DNA of 64,000 nucleotides from Linnemannia elongata (Eukaryota; Mortierellomycota; Mortierellomycetes; Mortierellales; Mortierellaceae), in the NCBI GenBank assembly GCA_036320915.1, contig JAXBDG010000017.1, forward strand, positions 992,001 to 1,056,000, in the 5' to 3' direction. Below the pieces are notes generated by a model that was given only the letters and a program-made list of their open reading frames with translations, was not told the origin of the DNA and made no database searches. The position numbers and the translations under genes are program-made. Below are positions 44,232 through 54,475 of this stretch, one piece after another; positions within the stretch are counted from its first letter, which is position 1; every line of letters starts with the position of its first letter.

Positions 44232-46403
44232 GGTATTTAGTCGACAGACTGTGTTGTCGCAAGGAAGATGATGAGCGAGTGAGCAAAGGTGTTGTTGACA
44301 AAACAGACAAACACAACCCAAGCAAGCAGATATTCCTCTTTGACGCGTCTTTCTGCGTTCTATTAGCACTTTTTGTTGTGATTTCTACAATCAATTAATG
44401 GGCCAAGGAAGCAGTCACAATTCTCGGTCGAACTTGAAGAGAGGAGAAGGCTGGAGGACAATTGGAGTTGGCTCGTTAGTGAAACTACATGGCAGGTTCG
44501 TCCTTTCCGCAAAGTTCCTCTCAAGTGAACGTTGCAACAGCCATTGATAGGTGACGCAAGGTTAAAACAAGGTTGGCACCCATCCGCAAATAGCCAACAG
44601 GGATCCCTTTTACAGTCAGGCTGGGTGCAGCCTTGCGCGCGCAGCTACACTGGGTCCGTTCCTTGTCATTATGATTCAAAATTATCAACTCTACTCCAAA
44701 GAAAATTGTCTGGGCCCTTTTTGACTACTTGGAATTGAAGGGCACCAAAAACCATGGTATACTCTTCCAATTGCACGATGCTCGGTATGGTTGATGATAG
44801 TTTGTTGCGCATGGCTCTGCGCTGCTCTTCGTCTTCAAATGGATCTGAGCAACAACCACCTTCTCCTGTATCCCCCTCGCCCTCCCCCTCCCCCCTTTTA
44901 ATGCTGATTACATGATGACTCCGACGGGTCGCTCTGTTCAAGGATGAGAGCGGGTTACTCTTTTCGATCATCGAATTCGATTCGGTCCGGAATAACACGA
45001 AGGGGTTTATCCCAAACGAAAGCCCAGGCCACTAGCATAAAATCAGGAGATGTATGATGTGTACTCAACCCACTCCACATAGAGTCAGTTTAGGACTGAA
45101 GAAAACAAAAAGGGGCAGAGAACAGAGGACAATGAGCGATCTATGCCACTTGGAAAGCCCAATGCACCTCGGATTTAGGTTGTGAATTGATCCGCGAAAC
45201 TGGGGCAAAATATTAATCTCACGTATTCACATCCTTTCACTTGACCATTTTCTTTCCTCTTCCCCAACTCCACCATCCATTGACGCCTTCAATGGATATG
45301 AATGTTGTTCATGGTTGCAATATGTATAGATAGAGAATGGCTAATCGTCGTTTATCTATGTTGTCATCATGTTCATTCTTTGATGTTGTATGAAAGACCT
45401 GTTTCATTCACTCAGGGTCAGACATCTTGTTCGTCTCACCCTTCTATTCTTGCAGAGGTGGGTGCGGAAGAACAGGAAGGAAGGGAGAAGAGAGAACCAA
45501 AAGAAAAAAAAAGGAAAAAGAAAGAAAGAACAAGGTTGAACTGTTGCCGATGTAGAAGTATGATTCATCATCAGCATTCGTCCTTTTTTGCCATTTGTCG
45601 TTTTCAGTGGTAGTTACTGTGGTTTTTATTGGTATGCCTTCGTTCTATCACCCGCCGAACTCTCTTTTTTTTTTTTCTTTCCTCCTTGCTTCTATGTTAT
45701 TCCAACGCCGCAAAAAAAAAAAAAGATCGATTGAAGAGTGTGAACCCCGACCGAGCTCCAAGAGAGAGAGAAAAGTTTTCTTATTTATTAGCAGCTGTAT
45801 TTGCAGCCAGCCTTGTCCGGATTAAGCATGCCAGTCCATGGCAAAACCCACGGTGGTTTATCCTTTTAGTTGACCCCTACTCTGGCCTGCACGCTAATAT
45901 AAACAAGGCGAAAAGGGAGCCCCCCTCCTCCTCCTCTTTTTCTTCTACCCTTCCTCCTTCATCTCCTCCCTTCCCTTAGTACCCCTGGTTAACCACATCC
46001 TCATTGCTTCCTTTTGGCCACCGTCCACACTGTTTTGTACATAACCCTATCAACACCTCGCTCTTCTTCTTCCTTTCAACCACCATCTCCCTTTTCTTTT
46101 TCGAGCCGAAGACCGAATCGGATTTTCATTCTCTTTCTCTCTCTTCTCTTTCTCACTGCTCTCTTTTCTTTGGCCCTTTGTTTTTTTAACATCTGGTTCT
46201 CATTCCTTCACATTCACTTCAACAAACTCATTCGCACAATCACATTCATTTTTTCATCCTTTTGCCATCTCAAAAGTGTCACCTTGCGCCACACAGCCTT
46301 CTCCAATTACTTGCCATTCACCTGCATATCAGCCGTTACTTCTCCACTTTGTTTGCGCTTTGCTTGCAACAATTAAAATTTTCATTCCACACAGTATATC
46401 ATC
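44232..46403. other. Intergenic region between divergent TPX2 and MFS genes, no gene seen
   Basis: There is about 2.2 kb without convincing coding sequence. Features are purine- and pyrimidine-rich runs (44860-44900, 45470-45540, 45930-45980) and a long CT-rich leader (46060-46200) before the MFS gene. Confidence 0.5.
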
Positions 46404-49133
46404 ATGGCGGTTGCAGCATATATAAAGGAGCTGTTTATCGAGACACCCAAGACAGACGATCCCAAGAACTGGCCTAGGCGGAAAAAAAACATCGTGGTTT
46501 TGACGATCGCCTACTGCGCCTTTGTGGGCCCTCTTGGATCAAGTATATACATGCCTGCAGTGCTCCAGGTGAAAGAGGATCTCAACACCACCTCGTCCCT
46601 CGTCAGTGCTACCCGTAAGTTGTTGTTTTTTTTCCCTTGCGATAATGATATGATGACGGATCAATGTGTATAGAATACGAAGGAGATAATAAACCCATTG
46701 GGATGGTTGGATGAAGAGCGAGGGATTTACCATTTGTCGGTAACATGGGCAGAAAAGAGAAACGAGATCGAACGATATGAGCTCCTTTTTATTTCCCCGG
46801 CAAATTTCGATCCCGCACTGTCATGTCTGCATCACCCGCTTGTCCCACCCGATTGGCCACTTTTCTTTTCTCTTTTCTTCTCTGTTCTTTTGCACACACA
46901 CACACGCACACACATTCACACATCCACCATCCCAAACAACTCACATCCACGACTACAACAACGCACACGCCACCTCCTCTCCAAGGCAACAGTAACAATA
47001 ATCTACAACAAACGACAGCTATATGTGCACAATACTATACCCCGCTTCACCCCAATCCACTCTGCATTGACCTACAACATACATTCTCGATCATATCCAC
47101 GATATGTTCACACGCTCACTTTTTGGTGCATCGATCATGTATGGGTTCCTGTCCATCTATCCCTTCTACTCCCCGCCTCCCACTCCGCTCGTGTTCACTC
47201 CTGTGCACTATTTGCGCCTTTTACTTTATTTTCGATTAAAGATCACAAATGTCTCACACAGCATCTCACCATCTCACTCTCGCGCACTCTATCTGTCTTA
47301 CCTAACATAGTCTCGGTATATGTCCTCGGCATGGGCATTATGCCTGTCTTCTGGGCCTCCCTCTGCGACTACCTCGGTCGTCGTCCCATCTACCTCATCT
47401 CAATGTTCATCTTCATCCTCGGCTCCATTTTTGCTGCCATTGCCCGCAACATCTGGGTCTTCTTCTTTATGCGTCTCATCCAAGCCGTCGGCTCGTCATC
47501 CGTCCTGGCTGTTGGAGGTGGTTCCTTGTCTGATGTCTTTCACTCCAGCGAACGCGGTTCGGCCTTTGGACTTTATTATCTGGGACCTTTGGTTGCTCCC
47601 ATGATTGGTCCTATTATCGGAGGCGTCATCTCTGATCGTATCGGCTGGAGGTACTTAGCACTCATTCTTTGTTATAAGTGCATTGGTTTTCTTTGCCTGA
47701 ATAATTGATACTAATGCAATTGAATTTGTATCATTATAGATCCACGATGTGGTTGCTGTTGGGAACGGCGGTGATTGCATTCTTGATGGTCTTGTTCATC
47801 CTCCCTGAGACCTACCGTCACAGGATCGACGAGGTCAAGCCAACAGCCGAACATGAACCAGCAGGAACAATCTCGCGCTCTCATATCCACTCGACTCACT
47901 CCGACCCCACCCTTGTTCCCAGCAAATCATCCCTTCATGGAGACTCCGATTCGGATACCAGTTCATTGGATGAGAAGGCTTCGCTCTCGGATAAGCACTC
48001 TACTCAGGGCGAAGTTCATGTCACCACCGCGATGGAGTTTATTGTGCCCAACATGGTCCCTCCCTGCGTCATTGAGGGTGAGGAAATGGAGGCTGCCAGC
48101 TCAAGCATCGGATCCGGCTGCCAAGAAAAGACTTCGGGACACGACAGCCCCGCTACGGAAAAACATGTGGCCTTCCCCAACATTGATAAGGAGGCAGCCA
48201 CCACTACACTTGAGCCCATCGACATTCACAACCCACTGAAACGCAAACCATTCAACCCTCTTCGCCCATTCGTCTGCATGCGCAGGCCTATCAATGCCCT
48301 CCTGATCACCTTCAACGCCCTCTCGCTGGGTGCCCAGTTTTGCATGAACAACACCCTGCCCATCTCGTTCCACCAAGTCTACAACTTGTCAGAGTCGACC
48401 ATCGGTCTGTGCTTCTGTGCAGGAGGATTGGGATCGGTCTGTGGTTCGCTTCTGGGAGGACGTTACTCGGACTATGTTATTCGCAAGTGGTTGATCAAGC
48501 AGGAACTCAAGAAGAAGAGAGACGCAAAGGATCGTGCTGCTGCCTTTGGTAAGGACGAGGTCGAACTTTCAGCCAGCGAGAAGGTCTTTGACGTTGCTGT
48601 CCAGACCCCACCCGAAGTTCGACTCCAAAGGTAAAATCACAGGTTTTCATGAGGAGACGTCCTGTTTTTGTCGTGTTGAAAATAGGTAAGTAATAATAAG
48701 CTAACACCCGCCTTTCTCTTCTTTCAACGATATTAGCGTCTGGCTGGGCGTGTTTCTGTTGCCAATAGGATTGATGCTGTATGGATGGACAGTCCAGAAG
48801 GGACTCCCTTTGGCGTGCGCACTCGTGGGCATCTTTCTTGTCGGATTTGGAATGATGATGGTCTATGCCAGTACTACCACCACTATTGTCGATGCCAACT
48901 CGGAGGGCAACATGGCCACCTCTGCAGTTGCTTGCAACAGTTTTGCTCGTGGTGTCCTTGGAGGCATTGCTGGTTTTCTCGCACTTCCCATGGAGTCCGC
49001 TATGGGCTCTGGATGGTTGTACACCTTCTGGGCCATCATGACTGTTGTTGGGTCTGCTGGTCTTGTTGTTCTTGTTGTCAAGGCCCCCGTTTGGCGTAAG
49101 AGAGCTGCCGAGAAAGAGCTCAACCGAGTTTAA
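46404..49133 (+). CDS. MFS drug:H+ antiporter (DHA1-like), 612 aa
   Basis: Four exons fit: 46404-46614, 47311-47650, 47740-48630 and 48737-49133, totalling 613 codons. The first helix region reads IVVLTIAYCAFVGPLGSSIY. After the first splice comes LSVYVLGMGIMPVFWASLCD followed by YLGRRPIYL, the MFS motif A, and later LAVGGGSLSDVF and YLGPLVAPMIGPIIGGVISD with the antiporter motif C (G-x-x-x-GP-x-x-GG) that marks 12-helix DHA1 exporters. The second half starts after a ~140-residue Ser/His/Glu-rich cytosolic loop and ends in KRAAEKELNRV. Related fungal proteins (Qdr/Tpo/Flu1 type) export drugs or polyamines at the plasma membrane; the substrate here is unknown. The first intron (696 nt) is far longer than the others in the gene and contains a CA repeat. 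Confidence 0.87.
46893..46918 (+). repeat. CA microsatellite in MFS intron 1
   Basis: Repeated CACACA/CGCACA lies inside intron 46615-47310 and is probably length-variable. Confidence 0.7.
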
Positions 49134-49937
49134 TAGGACTCTTCTTGTTACTGTTTATCGTCTCCCCCCTTCCCTCTACCTGCTCCCCTTTTCATCGTTT
49201 TTTTTTTTCATTTTGCATAACTCATTCTACAACTCAGCATCCACTTCATCTCCTTTCATCTACTAACATATACCTAATAATAAAGCATCACTTCACGAGA
49301 GCCACCTCTCTTTGACATTATTAACATGGTTCTTAACCTACTGTTCATTCGTGCCTTCGTGCTTGCTCGTTTTTGTTCCCTAGATTAGCCTGAGTGCGTA
49401 TTCCTCTTTAATATTACATGAAAACAAAGCGATGCCATATTGATCCATCCTTTGACTACCGCAGATAGATATGGTTGTGCGAAATTACAATGGAGAATAA
49501 GTTGTGAACTGACAACTTGCACGGATGGTTCCGTTTTTTTTTTTCGATAGTCAAGGAACAAGACGGAGTGAGAGCATGTTCTTACGTTGCCATGATTCAG
49601 CAAGTATCTTTAAAGTGATGTATGTGCTGACGATGCCAACAAGAGAATGGGAGCGGGACAAGTCCACGAAGCAAATAGGGTCAGTGTGTTCCTGGTCAAT
49701 AACGGCTCCCGTATGAAAGGGTCGTGGCGGAAGACTAAATAAGCTTTTGATAATCCTTGCGAAGGCAAAAGGGTAGGAAATATTCTCGATTATACATAAC
49801 CCCATGCACACGCTTCAAACAAACTAACGCGTTGTTCATTGTTCAATTGGTTTTATTTGGTTTTTACAAGATTTTTTACATATGGTACAAGGAGAGAGAG
49901 AGAGAGAGAGAGAGTGAAAAACAAATGAAAGGACGTT
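49134..49937. other. Convergent 3' flank of MFS and pirin genes
   Basis: About 800 bp, AT-rich, with AATAAAG near 49280 and a (GA)n tract at 49892-49914 just beyond the pirin stop. No gene is seen. Confidence 0.55.
49892..49914 (+). repeat. GA dinucleotide repeat
   Basis: About 11 GA units lie directly downstream of the pirin stop codon, in the probable 3' UTR. Confidence 0.9.
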
Positions 49938-50822
49938 TTAAGCAATGGTAGAACGCCAGTTGCGGGCTCGCTCGAATCCGTTCTTGTTGTTCTGGTAGTC
50001 GACAAAAGTGTCATAGATCTCTTCAGACGAGTTCATGACAAAGGGACCGTGCTGAACAATGGGCTCCTTCAATGGCTCGCCAGCGATGAACACAAAGTGT
50101 GCATCCTCATCCTTGGTCTGGATCTTGACTGTCGTAGCACCATCCTCCGAAAGAGTGAGAGTGTGGTGGGCCTTGCCTTCGAACCCCTTATCGCCGATGT
50201 ATGCGGTACCCTTGAGCATGTAGAGGAATCCAGTGTAGGTAGAGGGGATAGTCTGGGTGACTGTCTTGTTCTTGTCCATCTTGAAGTCGAGGTACATGGT
50301 CGGTGTGCGAGTGTAGACTTGAGACTTGACGCCGTGAGACTCCCCAGCAATGACCTTGACGACAACACCGTCCTGGGGAGTAGCACGAGGAATCTGACCG
50401 TCGAGGAGTTCTTGGTACTGTGGCTCACACATCTTGTGCTCCTTGGGCAAGTTGATCCAGAGCTGGAGTCCATGAGCACGGGTTTGGGACTTGACAGGCA
50501 TCTCAGAGTGAACAATACCACGGCCAGCAGTCATCCACTGCAAATCGCCAGGTCCAATGGTTCCCTTGTGTCCTGCAAAGTCCTCGTGCTGGAACTGACC
50601 TTCAAGCATGTAGGTCACAGTCTCGAATCCGCGGTGGGGGTGGTCAGGGAAGCCTCCGTTCTTGTCGACCGAGAATTCATCGAGCATGAGGAAGGGGTCG
50701 TGGTTACGGAGTTCGGGACGTCCGATGGATCGGCGGACACGAGCACCGACTCCCTCGGATTGCTCCTTAGAGAGGACGGACTTTGAGATGGATCTGGAGA
50801 TGGGGGCTGATGTAGCAGTCAT
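49938..50822 (-). CDS. Pirin family bicupin protein, 294 aa
   Basis: This is an intronless gene of usual pirin length. The N-terminal cupin carries HDPFLMLDEFSV, HPHRGFETVTYMLEGQFQHE and GPGDLQWMTAGRGIVHSE. H61, H63, H105 and E107 line up with the four iron ligands of human pirin (H56, H58, H101, E103), so metal binding should be intact. The second cupin contains YTGFLYMLKGTAYIG and FVFIAGEPLKEPIVQHGPFV, the usual C-terminal pirin signature. Members act as quercetin-type dioxygenases or redox-sensing transcription cofactors; which applies in fungi is open. Start MTATSAPIS is the only ATG, with context AAAATGACTG. A 245-codon open frame on the opposite strand is a shadow. Confidence 0.93.
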   Translation of the reverse strand: MTATSAPISRSISKSVLSKEQSEGVGARVRRSIGRPELRNHDPFLMLDEFSVDKNGGFPDHPHRGFETVTYMLEGQFQHEDFAGHKGTIGPGDLQWMTAGRGIVHSEMPVKSQTRAHGLQLWINLPKEHKMCEPQYQELLDGQIPRATPQDGVVVKVIAGESHGVKSQVYTRTPTMYLDFKMDKNKTVTQTIPSTYTGFLYMLKGTAYIGDKGFEGKAHHTLTLSEDGATTVKIQTKDEDAHFVFIAGEPLKEPIVQHGPFVMNSSEEIYDTFVDYQNNKNGFERARNWRSTIA

Positions 50823-52057
50823 TTTGGGTTGTTGTCTTCTTGTGGGTGTAACTGAGAGAAGAGGAGTTATTATGTGAATAGGAGTAATGTAAAAGACTAT
50901 TGTTGTAGTCGAATGAAGATACGATTTTGCTTTTTTGTTGAGATGAAGAGGGGAGTTGTCTTGGAAGTCGGTTGATTTTATACTTTTTTGCTACTCTTCT
51001 TCATTCCTTCGAATTGATAATGCGATGATCAATTGGCCAATGAAAAGTGACTAAGCCCTGAAGAATGGTGGCTTAGAAATCTTTGTATGATTAAGCATGA
51101 CCAAGAACAGGTCCGCCTCTACTAAGACAGGTCCCAGTCAGATATGATGTTGAAGAGTCCTGAACAACCATAGAGCTTGAAATACAGGTAACCATTAACC
51201 AGGAAGTATTAGTGAGAAAAAGTCTTAAAGAGACGAGAAGATTCCTTTCTCCTTATTGCTGAGCATCGTCGTGCTCTAGAAATAGCCTTTTCTGTATCGC
51301 GTTCGATAAGTAGCTTTCGTCGTTTTTCAAATTGGTCACACCCAGCTCGATCAACATCCAACGCTATGCCTGAAATGAAAACGCGTACCGTTCTATGGGT
51401 AATGTACCTTGCGAGACGGTTGTGAATACTTGGACCGGGCCAACCTGCTGCCACCGAACTACATGCATTATACGCTGGCCCTCCATTATAAAACCCATCG
51501 TCTATATCTCGATGAATGTAGATAGTTTCCACAGCTTGGATTATTACAAACCAAACGATGGTATCTACAGATTGGGATACCCATGGGAATATGTTTTTAA
51601 ATATACTGGGACATCTCTGCTCCAGAGCAACATCATACATACATACATACATTCATATAAGGTAGACGATATTAAGAGTGCGGATGAGTTTGGTCAATGA
51701 GAAAGACAACGCGATTTCCGCTTGCTTTTCATCAATGCGAGAAGAGGAAAGAGTAACAGCGGATTACTACCCTACGAAATGCTGGCATGCAAGCTCATCT
51801 AAAGACGCTGTATACCTCCTTCTCTTCAGGCTATAAAGCAGCTTGGGTGCAGCTACTAAGGACTAGTTACTGTTTTAAAGAAGAATGCGAGTGCTCAAGG
51901 GAACTGAGTTACATCTCGAATGGCTCGATATTTAACACTTGACTCCCGATCAATTCTTGTTTTCTACTCTCTTCCTCTCTTTTTCTTCTTTCAACGCACA
52001 CCACACACAGACATACACGCTCCATTGTTTCCACACCTTCACTCTACCCACAATTAA
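50823..52057. other. Intergenic region between divergent pirin and membrane-protein genes
   Basis: No gene is seen. It includes the pirin leader region (CT/GA mixed) and a (CATA)n run near 51633-51650. Open frames at 51209-51700 have no domain, overlap each other on both strands and are not credible. Confidence 0.5.
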
Positions 52058-53511
52058 ATGTCGGCGTTGCATCTTCCACACCTTCGACAACACTGGCCTC
52101 GTATTGTTGTTGCCTCTCTCTCGCTGTACACTCTTGTTGACTCTCTGCGGACTGGCCCTTTTCGCTACCCATGGACACCTCCAGGTGCGCCCCTCTTCCT
52201 CTCTGGAACGAAAATAACTTGAAAACAACATGACTACCATTACAGCAAATCTTAGAATATCACCTCTTCTTAACATATCTTTCACTATATCTCTCTCGCT
52301 CGCGTTTAGATGAGACTGACCCGAGTGCTGCCGAATGGTACAAATTATTTTACACCTATATGGCTATCGGGATCGCAATCGACCTCCACAGGATCCATGC
52401 CTCGGTGTTCAAGTCATCAACAAGATCGATTCAATTTGCCTTCAACCTCTGGCTGACTGGAGCGGCAACTTTTTACATTGTTATCATATATTCCGAAACC
52501 TTGAACTACTTCATCCCACTCCCCAAGGTCGATGTCGTTACAAGCAACTGCTCGACGGTTGAGACAGCGACAGTGTTTACACCCAACCAGCAGGATCAGC
52601 CATTTTCATCGTCGTCTCTGCAAACAATAACGCCACAGAAGTGGGATGAGATCAAGGAGTGGATTCACTACGGGCTTCACCTGATAGTCGGTCTTGCATT
52701 GAAGGTCATGTTGGACCAGCGACGTCAATTGGATCTTGAGCGTGAGGAACAACAACAAAAACAACACCCCTACCATCACCTCCTGCTATCCTCTCCCGAG
52801 CAACTTCCAATACCTGTGGTGTCGGCGTCGTCTATCGAGGGTTTCAGGACCGAGGCAGAGCTTGGTCGACTGCGATTGAGAGTACCTACTTGGCCTCGTT
52901 TCTTTGTGGCGATTTGGTTCTTGTGGTTGATTTACGATGGTGCAAACAAGGTTTCTTATTTCATGTCCGAGTATCGACTCTCAGGTAATCTCACTTTTCG
53001 TTTCATGGTACCGAGGATAACAACCTGATACTTTTGCCTAGCGCCCATCCTTGTTTTTCTTTCTTCGTCTGTTTGCCAATACACAGCACGCGAGTACGCC
53101 CACCTCGCAATCTCATTGACGCAAGGAATCACAGGACTCTACATCCTCTACCGCAAGTCCCTCGTCATGACCCAATGGCTCTTCTACTCCATCTGTGTAA
53201 CAACCGCATACCAGACCATCAACGCCAACATCAGATCCTGGAACAAGGACATGAAAAAGGACTTTGCAGAGTTTGCAGAGACCTATGGGAACGATGAGAA
53301 CGGTGCCTTATGGAAGGATTTAACCGACACGTGGGGTGAAGATATGCTACATTATCGCGTCATGGACATGACGGTCACGACATTGTTTTATTTGGGGCGA
53401 CTTTGGGTTACTTGGAGGTTGGTCGCGGATCTTAAGGCGCGGAATGCTAGGGTTGTGAGGGCGACGGGTTTGGTCTGGGAGAGACAGTGGAGGGTAGAGA
53501 AGCAGGGGTAA
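52058..53511 (+). CDS. Uncharacterised polytopic membrane protein, 408 aa
   Basis: Three exons fit: 52058-52184, 52310-52984 and 53087-53511, totalling 409 codons. The start MSALHLPHLRQHWPRIVVAS is chosen because exon 1 then splices in phase into DETDPSAAEWYKLFYTYMAI. Hydrophobic segments are IVVASLSLYTLV, FNLWLTGAATFYIVIIYSET, WIHYGLHLIVGLALKVML, WPRFFVAIWFLWLIYDGANK, AISLTQGITGLYILYRKSL, TQWLFYSICVTTAYQTI and TVTTLFYLGRLWVTWRLVA. There are thus about seven spans with a hydrophilic loop rich in Gln/His/Ser between spans 3 and 4. I recognise no family motif. A receptor or transporter role would be a guess. Confidence 0.7.
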
Positions 53512-54475
53512 TGGATGACGTTGTCACCGAGGTGACCGTCCAACGTTCGTATGATTGAACAAATTAGCCATTCATTAGAAAAAAAGACATTGTTTTCAGG
53601 TTATTTTGTTGACTTCAGTACAAACAATGAACTCTCCTTCGAATATTGATTACGACCATCAATTCTCTGTTGTTGACGCTCAGCACTCCGTAGTCTTTTA
53701 GCGTCCTCTTCTTCTATTCTTTTAAAGTTCCTGACCGTCCATCACATTATGTAGATCGGTATCAGCTCAAGTAGAAAAGTATCAAAAGATGGATATATCC
53801 ATGACCACAACGGCGACCCTACACCTTCACATGAAAGACAGTTGAAGAACCGGATGGACAGGTCGTGAACGCGACGACACAGAATGGCGTCACGATGAAG
53901 AAAGACGCGGCAAGGATGATGACCCAGTTGGTAACAAGGAGACCGATTTTGACAGACGCAGTGTCAGGAGTAATTAAAAAACACCCTTCGAAATGAACCT
54001 TTGTACATTTTTTTTTCTGCTTTGTTTTGTAAACAACAGCTTTTCTTAGTTTGAACATGGATTCTTTAAAGGAAGATGGACGCGTGGAGAGAAATAGTGA
54101 TATTATTATTCAGGTTTTGTATGTTGACAATGTGCCTTGTTTGGTATTAGTATTAGTATTGGTATAGGTGGTGTTGATTGTTTAGAATTGATTGTTAACA
54201 AAACAGTCGTCTCAGTACGAGACAACTGCCTTCTTCCCCGCGTGGATGGTGGTCTTCCATATTGGACGCCACCTGCCTGCCTGCCAGCCCGCGGCTGTAA
54301 AGGTGAGGGTATTCGATGGCGCGCACAGCCGTCCTCCTCCTCGACAGTTCGCATTGGGGTATGGACAGACTCTCTCATCATCGACCCTACGGGCTCCATT
54401 GTGTCGTTAGTCGTTATGGTATATATAATTACTCCTCATAACCCCTCCACCACCTGTCCTCTTTGCTTTTCTTCA
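53512..54475. other. Intergenic region with one doubtful small frame
   Basis: Apart from the doubtful short frame at 53819-54058 nothing coding is seen. It is the convergent 3' flank of the membrane-protein gene and the RhoGEF-like gene. Confidence 0.45.
53819..54058 (-). CDS. Doubtful small membrane protein or exon, up to 79 aa
   Basis: The frame ends KIGLLVTNWVIILAASFFIV followed by TPFCVVAFTTCPSGSSTVFH and VKV. That is one clean transmembrane helix and a Cys-containing tail with good fungal codon use. The first 30 residues (MFKLRKAVVYKTKQKKKCTK) look less natural, so the real start may lie at an internal acceptor. It could be a small tail-anchored protein, a last exon, or chance. Confidence 0.3.
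   Translation of the reverse strand: MFKLRKAVVYKTKQKKKCTKVHFEGCFLITPDTASVKIGLLVTNWVIILAASFFIVTPFCVVAFTTCPSGSSTVFHVKV

Noticed and set aside
50049..50786. 245-codon + strand frame over pirin
   Set aside because: It is antisense to a clear pirin gene whose metal ligands are intact, so it is a codon-bias shadow.
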